DNA of 64,000 nt from Lachnospiraceae bacterium (lineage in GTDB: Bacteria; Bacillota; Clostridia; Lachnospirales; Lachnospiraceae). The notes under the pieces are model-generated. The model was not told where the DNA came from. It saw only the letters and a list, made by a program, of their open reading frames with translations, and did no database searches. How positions within the stretch are numbered: the stretch's first letter is position 1; each line of letters opens with the position of its first letter. The stretch lies in the NCBI GenBank assembly GCA_900753305.1, contig CAADYR010000170.1:1-64000 (forward strand). The letters are read 5' to 3'. This document shows positions 45,642 through 55,600 of the stretch, one piece after another. The translations under genes were made by a program, and so were the position numbers.

Positions 45642-45659
45642 GCAAATCCCTTTCTTTCT

Positions 45660-45674
45660 ATAGATAAAATCTAT
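45660..45674. promoter_or_regulatory. Palindromic LysR-type box between lysR and the YczE-like gene
   Basis: ATAGAT-AAA-ATCTAT is a perfect 15-bp palindrome. It fits the T-N11-A rule of LysR sites and lies 18 bases upstream of the lysR start and 22 before the -35 of the divergent gene. Confidence 0.55.
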
Positions 45675-45695
45675 TATCTCATAAAAATTATTTAT

Positions 45696-45724
45696 TTGCT
45701 ATTTAAAATACAGGTGATTACACT
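45696..45724 (+). promoter_or_regulatory. Promoter of the YczE-like gene
   Basis: TTGCTA, a 17-bp spacer and TACACT, 39 bases before the ATG. Confidence 0.45.
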
Positions 45725-45763
45725 AAAGTTTGGATAAAATTATAGAAAGGTAGATTTACTATC

Positions 45764-46435
45764 ATGGATCATACATTAGAAAAAGATGAACGATTGACTT
45801 GTCGTGGAGAATTGACACTGATTTTCGCTGTGCTGATCAACAGCTTCGGTGTTGTGCTAATGTTATATTCCAACGCCGGAATCTCAGCTATTTCCAGCGT
45901 TCCCTATGCTTTTTCAGAGGTGTTTCCTGCCCTGTCTCTGGGTACATGGACTTATCTGTTTCAGGGAGCCCTGGTGCTGGCACTGATGATACTGCGTAAA
46001 AAGTTCGTTCCGCAGTATCTGTTCAGCTTTGTAGTAGGATTTTTCTTTGGTGAATTTCTGGATATGCATGAGCTGTGGATCGGGATATTGCCTACCTCAC
46101 TGGGCTGGCGTATTCTATACTTTATCATCAGCTATCTGCTCCTGAGTCTTGGTATCGCACTATCCAATCGATGCAAAATGCCGATCGTTCCTACTGACCT
46201 GTTTCCTCGCGAACTGGAAGATATTACGAAGATTCCCTATTCCAGAATCAAGATCGCTTTTGATGTGATCTGTCTGCTCGTTACTGCATGCCTGACCGGT
46301 TTGCTATCAGGTCATATTAAAGGACTTGGCATTGGAACTGTTCTGGCAGCCTTTACAATGGGTAAGGCCGTCGCACTTGTAGGCAATTTATTAGACAGGA
46401 AATTCCGGTTCGTTTCCATCATGAAGCAGGTGTAA
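45764..46435 (+). CDS. YczE/YyaS/YitT family membrane protein
   Basis: 223 residues with five membrane segments and the conserved opening LINSFGVVLMLYSNAGISAISSVPYAFS typical of DUF6198/YczE-like proteins. The molecular role is not known. Its probable regulator is the divergent LysR protein. It ends in a bidirectional terminator shared with the ABC permease gene. Confidence 0.8.
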   Translation: MDHTLEKDERLTCRGELTLIFAVLINSFGVVLMLYSNAGISAISSVPYAFSEVFPALSLGTWTYLFQGALVLALMILRKKFVPQYLFSFVVGFFFGEFLDMHELWIGILPTSLGWRILYFIISYLLLSLGIALSNRCKMPIVPTDLFPRELEDITKIPYSRIKIAFDVICLLVTACLTGLLSGHIKGLGIGTVLAAFTMGKAVALVGNLLDRKFRFVSIMKQV

Positions 46436-46444
46436 CTCAGATAT

Positions 46445-46476
46445 AAAAGGCATGCCGGATAATCGACATGCCTTTT
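46445..46476. terminator. Bidirectional terminator between the YczE-like gene and the ABC operon
   Basis: AAAAGGCATG and CATGCCTTTT form a 10-bp stem with a 12-base loop, with T tracts on both strands. Confidence 0.85.
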
Positions 46477-46480
46477 ACTA

Positions 46481-47347
46481 TTAACCTTTGACACTTCCGA
46501 GTGCCACGCCCTGTACAATATGCTTAGACAGGAACAAATATACAAGAATAACCGGGAAGATAGAAAATGCTATCATCATATATACCTGTCCCATATCAAA
46601 CTTCAGCCAGTCTGCACTACGAAGCTGGGCGATAAGAATAGGTAATGTTTTCTTTTTGTCATCATGTAATACCAGGGCCGGAATGAAATAATTATTCCAG
46701 CTTGTTACGAATCCAAAAATCAACTGTACTGCTACCGCAGGCTTCATCAGTGGAAATACGATAGTATTAAAAGTTCTGAACTCTCCTGAACCATCGATTC
46801 TGGCTGCTTCTACCAAAGACAGCGGCAAGGAACTTTCCATATACTGTTTAATATAGAAGAAAGTCGCAGGTGATGCGATTGCCGGTACAATCAATGGAAT
46901 AAAAGAGTTATCCATATGAAGTTTTCCAATTAACTGCAGGAAACCAAGTGCTGTTACCTGAGTAGGAATCATCATGATCATCAGGATAAATGTGAACATA
47001 AACTTCTTTAATTTAAAGTTGTATACATGGATAGCATATGCTGTCATCGTAGAGAAATAAACAGATAACACTGTTGATGCTGCTGCTATGATGAAAGAAT
47101 TAAGCATACCTGTCCATACAGGCAGATTACCATGCATCATGCTACTCCAATTATCCAGTAAATGCGTACTTGGAACCGGGGTAAAACCTTTGGTCAGTTC
47201 ACCATGGGAACGTGTAGCGTTGATAAACAGCACATAGAACCAGAACAAACACAGGAAAGATACCAGTACCAATACGATATAGGCAACTGTTCTTCTGCCT
47301 TTTATGCCCATCTCGTTTTCTGTTTTATAATTCTTGATATCGCTCAT
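46481..47347 (-). CDS. Sugar ABC transporter permease, MalG type
   Basis: 288 residues, six membrane segments, with the ABC permease EAA loop (EAARIDGSGEFRTFNTIVFPLMKPA, about residues 175-200). CUT1-family inner-membrane permease, partner of the next upstream gene. It is the last gene of the binding protein-permease-permease unit. No ATPase gene accompanies it, so it probably uses a shared MsmX/UgpC-type ATPase coded elsewhere, as is usual in Firmicutes. Confidence 0.93.
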   Translation of the reverse strand: MSDIKNYKTENEMGIKGRRTVAYIVLVLVSFLCLFWFYVLFINATRSHGELTKGFTPVPSTHLLDNWSSMMHGNLPVWTGMLNSFIIAAASTVLSVYFSTMTAYAIHVYNFKLKKFMFTFILMIMMIPTQVTALGFLQLIGKLHMDNSFIPLIVPAIASPATFFYIKQYMESSLPLSLVEAARIDGSGEFRTFNTIVFPLMKPAVAVQLIFGFVTSWNNYFIPALVLHDDKKKTLPILIAQLRSADWLKFDMGQVYMMIAFSIFPVILVYLFLSKHIVQGVALGSVKG

Positions 47348-47350
47348 TTC

Positions 47351-48265
47351 CTAGTCCTCCTTCGTAGCATTCGTCATTTTAAATACGATCAGGCTCAAAA
47401 TACCGGTTACAATGAACAGGAGAACGGATAACGCACCTGCCATACCATAGTTCTTACTGAACAAATGCTTATTCAAATACATAATCAATGTCATGGAAGA
47501 ACGCATTGGTTCACCACTTCCGTTAGTCAGAATCTGAGGTACATCAAACATCTGCAGACCGCCGATCAGAGATGTAATCATAACATATACAAGAATCGGT
47601 TTTAACAATGGTAACGTAATACGGAAGAATATCTGCCTTGAAGTTGCACCATCTACCTGTGCTGCTTCAAATAGTGAAGTGTCAATTCCCATCATACCAG
47701 CCATTAACAGAATCGTTGTATTACCGAACCACATAACAAAATTCATAAAGGCTACCAGACTTCTCGTTCCCCACACACTTGCAAAGAACTTGAACGGCTC
47801 CTGTCGGATTCCCATCTGTATCAATATAGAATTAACCGGGCCTCCATCAGAAAACAAAGTAAAGAATAACATTGCAAAAGCAGAGGCCATGATCAGATTT
47901 GGCAGATAAATGACGGTCTTAAAAAATCCCTGTCCTTTTAATCGAAGGCTTGGATTGGAAAACCAAGATGCCAGTAACAAAGATACAAGAATCTGTGGCA
48001 CAAATCCCATGACCCACATGATCAATGTATTCTTGGCATAAATCCAGAGATCAGGATTCTTCAAAATCTCAGCATAATTATCAAATCCTATAAAATTAGG
48101 TCCAATCTGCGTCAGTCCAGAGCGGTAATTCTCATAAAAACTGTTCGCGATCGTGGTTACTAACGGTACAAATTGAAATATCAGATACACTACAACAAAA
48201 GGAATCAGAAAAATGTATCCCCATTTATTATAGCTCACGACCTTACCTCTCTTTGCGCTTTTCAT
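47351..48265 (-). CDS. Sugar ABC transporter permease, MalF/UgpA type
   Basis: 304 residues, six membrane segments, EAA loop in EAAQVDGATSRQIFFRITLPLLKP (about residues 200-223). It forms the heterodimeric channel with the downstream MalG-type permease, 3 bases away. Predicted to take up oligosaccharides released by the GH16 enzyme of the same locus. Confidence 0.93.
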   Translation of the reverse strand: MKSAKRGKVVSYNKWGYIFLIPFVVVYLIFQFVPLVTTIANSFYENYRSGLTQIGPNFIGFDNYAEILKNPDLWIYAKNTLIMWVMGFVPQILVSLLLASWFSNPSLRLKGQGFFKTVIYLPNLIMASAFAMLFFTLFSDGGPVNSILIQMGIRQEPFKFFASVWGTRSLVAFMNFVMWFGNTTILLMAGMMGIDTSLFEAAQVDGATSRQIFFRITLPLLKPILVYVMITSLIGGLQMFDVPQILTNGSGEPMRSSMTLIMYLNKHLFSKNYGMAGALSVLLFIVTGILSLIVFKMTNATKED

Positions 48266-48319
48266 TTACACTTCCTCCATTCATGCTCTTATAGCATTTA
48301 TGACTTTTGTCATTTCATA

Positions 48320-48356
48320 TTGTGTGCCTGCATGTAATAACAGCAGGCACACACAA
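48320..48356 (-). repeat. Stem-loop between the binding protein and permease genes
   Basis: TGTGTGCCTGC and GCAGGCACACA form an 11-bp GC-rich stem. No T tract follows on the minus strand, so it is probably an mRNA-stabilising or partial-termination hairpin, which would let the binding protein be made in excess over the permeases. Confidence 0.65.
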
Positions 48357-48382
48357 CAATTAAAAAGGGGTTAATTAATTGA

Positions 48383-49801
48383 TTAATATGTTAGTTCAGG
48401 ATACTTTTCTACAACAGCCTTGTAGAATAAGTCTTTAGCTTCCTCTAATGTTGCATTTCCTTCGAAGTAATTCTTCATTGCTCTCTGGAACTCTTCGTTA
48501 CATCCCTGGTCGTAAGCGGAAAGGTTGCTTAAATCAAGTTTTTCAACGCCTGCGCAGTACATAGCCAATGGATTCTGTCCACCTAATACCTGGCTTGAGT
48601 AACTGGAGTCCTGTGCCATTGCATCCATAGCCGGCTTGTTATTTACGAAATCGTCATCTTCTACTACAATATTCTTCATGATTTCTTCATCACATGTCAA
48701 TTTCAGCATAATATCTTTGATTGTTGCTGCATTATCTGTACCTGTGGCTGCACAGATCCATGTACCGCCCCAGAAGAAGCCCTGAGGACCTTCTGTAGCA
48801 GCCCAGCCGCCCTGATTACCAATGCTGCCTTCCTGATCTGCTGCCATGCTGAAGTTTACTAACCATGCAGGTCCGAAGTAACCAAATACTTTTCCATCAG
48901 GATAGAAACCTTTTGACCAGTCATCACTCCACATATCATGTGTTCCAACTTCACCTGCATCAACTAAATCCTTGGATACTTCTACCCATTTCATAATGTT
49001 GTCATCAATGTTGATCTTGCCATCTACTACCCACTTAGACGTTACGTTGTTGGAATATACACGATAGGAATCGTTAGCTGAAGAAGCAATCTGATAGCCT
49101 GCTGCCTTTAACTCATCTGCTGTTTCGCGGTAGGTATCCCAGTCACATACTTTCTTCTGAACTTCTGCAGGATCATCTGTACCAAATACTTCCTTTGCGA
49201 TTTCACGGCTATAGAACATAACTCCAGGGCATCCCTGCCATGACAGACCCTTTAATACTCCATTACTGTCTGTTACGATATCCTTTGTATACTGATACTG
49301 ATCTGCTGTGTCAGCATCCGTGATTCCAAGATCTGCAACAGGCATTGTATAATCTGAATCCACATACTTTAATGCATAGTCAGCTTCTACAAGGAATAAG
49401 TCTACCTTATCATCTGCTGATGCACTTTCCTGATTGAGCAATGCCTGATCAAGATTATTCTGGTATGCATTGTCAGCATTAGGAGTGATATTCCATACAA
49501 CTTCCACATCACCAATCTTACCATGTGTAGCATCTACCTCTTCATATCCGGGATAATGAGCCTTAACGCGTCTCTGAAATTCATCATTCCAGCAATATAC
49601 GTTAAGCACCTTGCCCTCATCTGACGGTGTTTCTGCTACTGCAGCTTCTGTTGTAGCTGACGTGTTTGTTTCTGCTGCAGCCTCTGTATTAGCTGTGTCT
49701 GTTGATGTTGCAGTGGAATCTGCGGGCTGACTTCCGCAGCCGGCAACCATTCCTGCAATCATAGAAACTGCAAGTAAAGTACTTAATGTTTTTTTCTTCA
49801 T
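48383..49801 (-). CDS. Sugar-binding lipoprotein of the ABC importer
   Basis: 472 residues. Lipoprotein signal with Cys at residue 22 (GMVAGCGS), a Thr/Ala/Glu-rich linker (about 25-65), then a cluster 1 extracellular solute-binding domain. It would capture oligosaccharides at the cell surface for the two permeases downstream. The gene has its own promoter with two 20-bp direct repeats. Substrate, probably beta-glucan oligosaccharide, is inferred from neighbours. Confidence 0.92.
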   Translation of the reverse strand: MKKKTLSTLLAVSMIAGMVAGCGSQPADSTATSTDTANTEAAAETNTSATTEAAVAETPSDEGKVLNVYCWNDEFQRRVKAHYPGYEEVDATHGKIGDVEVVWNITPNADNAYQNNLDQALLNQESASADDKVDLFLVEADYALKYVDSDYTMPVADLGITDADTADQYQYTKDIVTDSNGVLKGLSWQGCPGVMFYSREIAKEVFGTDDPAEVQKKVCDWDTYRETADELKAAGYQIASSANDSYRVYSNNVTSKWVVDGKINIDDNIMKWVEVSKDLVDAGEVGTHDMWSDDWSKGFYPDGKVFGYFGPAWLVNFSMAADQEGSIGNQGGWAATEGPQGFFWGGTWICAATGTDNAATIKDIMLKLTCDEEIMKNIVVEDDDFVNNKPAMDAMAQDSSYSSQVLGGQNPLAMYCAGVEKLDLSNLSAYDQGCNEEFQRAMKNYFEGNATLEEAKDLFYKAVVEKYPELTY

Positions 49802-49851
49802 TTTGTTGTTCCTCCCTTATATGTTGATAAGTTATTTGCTTTACAAGTGCT

Positions 49852-49914
49852 ATTATAGTAATTACGGTGGATTCATTATATTAAATTGATTGACAAAATA
49901 TCAAAATCATGACC
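49852..49914 (-). promoter_or_regulatory. AraC-type direct-repeat operator and promoter of the ABC operon
   Basis: On the minus strand, repeat 1 (49895-49914, GGTCATGATTTTGATATTTT) is followed directly by repeat 2 (49875-49894), then 17 bp and the -10 box TATAAT (49852-49857). The end of repeat 2 takes the place of the -35 box. Repeat 2 is the weaker copy (about 10 of 14 core positions shared). Confidence 0.7.
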
Positions 49915-49927
49915 TGCCTTTATATTT

Positions 49928-52342
49928 TTATGACATGAGAATTTCTACCTCTGTTTCTTCTGTCATAAGTTTCTGTGGAATATAATTTCCATCTACCTGT
50001 TTGCCATTGACAAACATCTGCTTCACACCAGACTGTACATGTCCACCATTTCTGATTACAATATGAAGCTTATTTCCTCTAAATACCTTGTTGATTTCCA
50101 GTTCTCCCCATTCTGATGGAATAGATGGAGAAACTCTTAATCCATAGAAATCAGGTCTCATACCCAGAATACCTTCCACACAGCCCACCATTACTGTAGA
50201 TGCTGTACCTGTCAGCCAATGTACATGAGAGCGTCCAAAACAGAAGCTGTGCTTGCCTTCAGTAAACTGACCATAACAATATGGTTCCAAAACTCGTATT
50301 TCTGCCTTATCATTCTGCGCAGCCGGCGCATTTTCCATAAAATAGATAAATGCTCTGTCTCCATGTCCCAGCAATGCTTCTGCCAGAATAAGCCATCCCT
50401 GTGACTGGGAGAATATTCCTGCATTTTCCTTTGTTCCTGCGTTATAAATAACTGCCAGTGCACCGTCAAATGCCTCTGCATGATACGGAGGATCCATAAG
50501 AATCGCACCATATGCTGTATTCAGTTTCGTAAAGACATTCTCCATAGCTGTATCAGCCTGCTCCTTTGTAGCAAATCCACTGATAACACTCCAACTCTGT
50601 GGATTGAGCCACATATTCGCTTCCTTATCTGTTCTGCACCCAATTGCCTCTCCTGACTCTGTATATCCACGAATAAATCTGTCTTCATTCCAACAGGATT
50701 GTTCAATAACCTCATGCAGTTTGTTCTGCTCTTCTTCCAGATATCTGATATACTCTGTATCCTTTTTATACTCAGCAAACTGCTTCATGATCGTCATCGC
50801 ATAATAAAACTGCAGTGCCACAAATGCAGACTCACCGTTTGCTCCCAGTCTAAGACAGTCATTCCAGTCTGCATACAGGCCTGCCGGCATACCATGTCTA
50901 CCCAATCGCTTCATTGAAAAGTCAATTGCACGTTTCAGATGTTCATATACGCTTCCTTCTTCTTTATTGGCAAAAGGAATAACTTCATCAATAAATTTCA
51001 GATCTCCGGTCTCTGCAATATACTTATATACAGTAGGGAAAAGCCAGAGTGCATCATCTGCCCTGTATGCTGGATGTCCTGTTTCTTTCACATAAGAAGC
51101 ATCATCCGGCGTATCTTCATGTCCTGGATTATGTGTGAACTTAACTAGAGGAAGTCCACCACCATTGTTGACCTGTGCAGAAAGCATGAAGCGGATCTTA
51201 TCTGCCGCCATCTCAGGTGCAAGATGGATCACACCCTGAATATCCTGAACAGTATCACGGTATCCGTAACCATTTCTAAGACCGCAGTAAATGAAAGATG
51301 CTGCTCTGGACCAGATAAATGTCATGAAACAGTTATAGGCATTCCATGTGTTGATCATGGTATTAAACTCAGGACTTGGTGTCTTAACCTGGAAATTGGC
51401 AAATCTGTTATTCCAGAATCTGATCAGTTCTTCCAGTTCCTTTCTGCAAGTCAGAGCAGGATTCTCATACCTGTTCATAATTGCAGTAGCTTCTTTATCA
51501 TATTTCATCCCCAGTACAAATACTATTTCTCTCGTTTCACCAGGCTGCAATAAAATATCTGCCGAAAGTGCACCACATCCATTGCCATTATAATTGAGCA
51601 TATTATCCAGCTTACCATTCTCTACACCAGCGGGGTTTCCGTAACCATGATATTTTCCCAGAAACTTCTCCTTATCTCCGCAGTAAGATGTTACCTGTGT
51701 ACCGCAAAGTCCAAAAAATCTTTCTATCACGATTTTCTCATCCACCTGTTTACCATCTTCGATTTCATCCAGATTACCATGTATAAACTGTCTGATACGG
51801 TTGTCATTATAAGCTGTTCTTGTAATAAATTGCGAATACTGAAGATTAACTTGATCCTGCTCATAGTTGCTGTTATTGGTAAACTCTGCATAACCGGTAA
51901 TTGTAAGCTTACGAACCCTGTCAGATTGATTTGTCACTGCCAGATTCCATACTTCGTAAGACTGGTCAAGTGGCACATAGTAAAGAGCCTCTGAATGAAT
52001 TTCACTGTAATCAGCAATTATTCTTGTATAGGACATACCATGACGGCACTCACTTCTGTACTCGCTCAAATCTTTGCCAACCGGCTGCCATGATGCAGAC
52101 CAGTAATCTTTGTTATCACAATCACGCAAATAGATGTATCTGCCCGGCTGATCAAAGTTATTGAACACATATCTCAGTATTCTACCGTTTGCACCAGACT
52201 TGGCAAAGCTGTAACCACCTGCATTATTGGATATAATGGCACCATATTCCGGGGACCCTAGATAATTTGCCCATGGAGCCGGAGTATCCGGCCTTGTTAT
52301 GACATATTCTCTTCTTTCATCATCAAAATAACCATATCGCAT
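49928..52342 (-). CDS. GH94 disaccharide phosphorylase (laminaribiose or cellobiose type)
   Basis: 804 residues, normal for GH94 beta-glucobiose phosphorylases, no signal peptide. N-terminal beta-sandwich (about 1-270), helical linker, (alpha/alpha)6 barrel (about 310-725) and C-terminal sheet. The start MRYGYFDDERREYVITRPDTP is very close to cellobiose phosphorylases, and the general acid is predicted as Asp492 in YADWNDCL. It phosphorolyses a beta-glucobiose to glucose 1-phosphate and glucose, saving ATP. With a GH16 glucanase upstream, laminaribiose is the likelier substrate than cellobiose; this is inference. AAAGGAG lies before the ATG. Confidence 0.88.
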   Translation of the reverse strand: MRYGYFDDERREYVITRPDTPAPWANYLGSPEYGAIISNNAGGYSFAKSGANGRILRYVFNNFDQPGRYIYLRDCDNKDYWSASWQPVGKDLSEYRSECRHGMSYTRIIADYSEIHSEALYYVPLDQSYEVWNLAVTNQSDRVRKLTITGYAEFTNNSNYEQDQVNLQYSQFITRTAYNDNRIRQFIHGNLDEIEDGKQVDEKIVIERFFGLCGTQVTSYCGDKEKFLGKYHGYGNPAGVENGKLDNMLNYNGNGCGALSADILLQPGETREIVFVLGMKYDKEATAIMNRYENPALTCRKELEELIRFWNNRFANFQVKTPSPEFNTMINTWNAYNCFMTFIWSRAASFIYCGLRNGYGYRDTVQDIQGVIHLAPEMAADKIRFMLSAQVNNGGGLPLVKFTHNPGHEDTPDDASYVKETGHPAYRADDALWLFPTVYKYIAETGDLKFIDEVIPFANKEEGSVYEHLKRAIDFSMKRLGRHGMPAGLYADWNDCLRLGANGESAFVALQFYYAMTIMKQFAEYKKDTEYIRYLEEEQNKLHEVIEQSCWNEDRFIRGYTESGEAIGCRTDKEANMWLNPQSWSVISGFATKEQADTAMENVFTKLNTAYGAILMDPPYHAEAFDGALAVIYNAGTKENAGIFSQSQGWLILAEALLGHGDRAFIYFMENAPAAQNDKAEIRVLEPYCYGQFTEGKHSFCFGRSHVHWLTGTASTVMVGCVEGILGMRPDFYGLRVSPSIPSEWGELEINKVFRGNKLHIVIRNGGHVQSGVKQMFVNGKQVDGNYIPQKLMTEETEVEILMS

Positions 52343-52361
52343 ATTTATTTATCTCCTTTTC

Positions 52362-52600
52362 ATATAATACACTTATAGGCGTTTGCGAAACACAATATTT
52401 TGAATACAGAATTGTACAGATTTAACAAATGCATAAACAGACACTGTGCAGCCGTCAGTACTTAGACGCTGTATTTTAAGCGTCTTATGTACTGCTACGA
52501 GCTGCAGTGTAGCGAAAGCGGGTCTGTGTTGCATTGTTAAACCTGCACAATTCGTCCCATTCTTTATACCTATTTCGCAATTACCTATAATACACTTATA
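52362..52600. mobile_element. Foldback (MITE-like) element flanked by 15-bp direct repeats
   Basis: The direct repeats TATAATACACTTATA lie at 52363-52377 and 52586-52600. The 208 bp between fold back on themselves: TATAGG/CCTATA at the tips, TTGCGAAA/TTTCGCAA, GAATTGT/ACAATTC (52409-52415, 52547-52553), TTTAACA/TGTTAAA, CAGTAC/GTACTG and AGACGC/GCGTCT (52464-52469, 52480-52485) around a ten-base loop. It has no coding capacity. The right repeat contains the GH16 stop codon, so insertion occurred at the very end of that gene without damaging it. Confidence 0.75.
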
Positions 52601-55600
52601 AAGTCTGTTCTATTGTTGTTTCCTCTGTTGTTGTTTCCTCTGTTGTTATCTCCTCTGTGATTTTTTCTATTGTTTTATCCTGTTTTTCTTCTGTAGTTTC
52701 CCCATCAGTCTGTACTTCTGATACTTCTTTCAGGTTGATCTCTTCGATTTCAATTATAGATGCAGGAGTGTCTTTACCTGCCATGATTCCCATGGAAAGT
52801 ACAAAAGTAATATTCGTATCTGTATCTTTGTCAACATAGAACGGCACCGTAATCTCTTTTTCTTCGTCTTTTTCCAGTTCAATGTCTGCTCCACCATACC
52901 AGTCATAGCTGTCTGTAAGAAACGCTGCCTTTACCATTCTGGCTTCATCTGATTTGAGTTTCAGGCTTAATTCATACTGTTTTCCATGCTCAAGCGTGAT
53001 TCCTGACTGTTTTAACTGAATATGCCATTCTTCCGTTCCTACATTTTCAATCTGATAGACAGCTTTGCCATCTTCGAATCGGACTGCTGCCTTTCCAGGT
53101 TCTGAAACGGCATTTTCCCAATGTTCACTGCCATGTGCAAAATCACTGTTTTGAATCATTCCACTATTTTCTGGGACATCCGGAACTTGAGGCTCATCTG
53201 TTTCTTCCAGTATGATATTATCAATAAAAACCGTATGCTTCTGTACAATTCTTTCACCATTGACCGCACCCATGGAAATACTTAAGATTGTCCGTTCATC
53301 AGTATCATTTTTCATTTTAAAGACATGCTCATAGGTATGATAACCATTGTTTACCTCAATCTTCTGCGTTCCTGAATAGGGAATCCAGTTATCATCAGAA
53401 GAACCATCCCTCTGTAATGCGTACATAATAGTACGGTCTTTATCAGATTTGGCATCAAATGTAATTTTGTACCATTTTCCCTGTTCCAGTCTGATATTGT
53501 TCTGTTTGAGCTGGATCATCCAGTCCTGGTCTCCGGTATCTTCTATTGTAAATCCCATTACCGAATTCTCATTAAGCTCATCTACTCCATATGTCACCTG
53601 TGAAGATTCATTCACATAAATTTCATATCCGACAGTTCCATTAACAAAATCTCCGTTTACGATCATGCCATCTTCCTGGATACGCACATTATTTATATAT
53701 GTAATACCTGCCACTCCAAGCAGGAATTCCAGATTGGAGTTCTTCACTGACTGGTCTGTATCGAATACAAAGGTATATGTCTTTTTATCTTTTGTTAGAG
53801 AAATATCAAAAGTTTTGTTTGCAATTTTAGCTTTGATGGTTTTCGGCTCTGTGCTATAAGCATCTACCGTAAACTTATACTTCTTACCACCACTTATGGC
53901 AACTGACGGTTGTTTCAAGATTACCTCATCCAGTGCAGTTACTGTTTCCGGTACTTCTGCCTTGAGTTCCCTACAAAGATTATCATTAGTAACGTAAACC
54001 TTTGCGCCTTCACAATTATTGTCAATTTCCCAATAAGCAAGTCTGTTACTGCCTTCATTAAAAACACTGTTGTACACATAATTGCCATCTGGCAGAACAC
54101 TCTTGCTTTCCTCTTTCAAAGTAATCTTCTCAACTTTTTCCACTCTTACATTGTCGATATGCACAATCGCTGTGGATTTCTGATTGCCAAGATTAAATTC
54201 CACTCTTCCATTGGCATCACTGTCTGCTGTCATATCAAAGTTGAAACTGTAATTTTGGGATTTTTCATTAAGCTTTACCTTTGTATCTGACAAATATCTG
54301 CTATAATTCAGATCCGGTGCCGTGATTCCCGTAATCATAGTTCTGGCTTCATCTGCATAAGCATCAAATGACAGCCTGTACTTCCAGCCCTTTTCAAGAG
54401 GGATTCCTGCCTGCACCGTCTGAATACTGTAGTCGGCCGACCCTGCATTGTCTGTGTTGATCTGCAATTCTCCATCTGTGATCTGTGCCTTGCCAATTCC
54501 CCCAAGGGCTGTTAGGAACTCCCAGTCTTTTCCATCTTCCATCGATTCCTCAGTGGAAAAGTCTGCGTTATTTACATAGTTGCCAGTTTTGTCAGGATTT
54601 CTCAAAAACACCTTATGTTCCGGTTTTTTTACATTCTCATCATATTCATCTTTCTGGTACACCTTAACGTAATCCACTACCAGTCTTGCATTCTCGCCAA
54701 ACTCTGTCGTTTCATCAGGATATCCTACCCAGCTTCCACCAACTGCAACATTCAGGATCATGTAAAATGGTTGATCATATGGTGCAGGGTATGCAACTTC
54801 ACCGAATCCGGTTCTTTTGGTAAACCAGTCCTTCTCCGTAAAGTAAAGTACATCATCCACATAGAAACGGATCTCCCCAGGCTCCCATTCACATGCATAG
54901 ACATGATATTCACTGGAAAAATCGCCCTTTGCCAATTTATAAGTTCCCTGTTTCTGCGTATGTGGTTCTCCAAAATGCAATGTTCCATGAGTTGTTTTAG
55001 TATTATCACCCAGTACTTCCATAATGTCGATTTCACCACATTTGGGCCACTGACCATAAAAGTTCTCATCTGTTGGCATCATCCAGAATGCCGGCAGAAA
55101 ACCTTTGCCGCTTGGGATCTTAGCTCTTGCCTCAAATCTTCCATATTTATAATCATGTTTGTTCTGTGTATTGACTCTTCCTGACGTGTAGTAATCTTTC
55201 CCATTCTTCGTAGTCTTGATTGCCTGAATGATGAGATTGCCATCTTTTACATAAATGTTCTCATCTGAATCAACATATTCCTGCCATTCCTGATTAACCC
55301 AGCCCGGATCATGGAGTTCTATATTCCAGTCCTCATGGTTAAGTTCATTTCCGTTAAAGTCATCTTCCCATACCAGCTTATAGTCAGGGTCGATCTGTGA
55401 CTTGTCCTTTTTCGATTGTGTATTTCCAGTCTCAGTCGTTCCCCCAGAATCATTAGATAAACCATTGTCTGTATTGTTATTTTTCTGCGTTGAATTGGAA
55501 TTTATCTTTTGCGTACCTGTCTTTGTGGAATTCTCTTCAGTCTGCACATTTTCTGTTAACGCTGCATTTTGCTCTGTAATATTTGTCATTTTACTATCAT

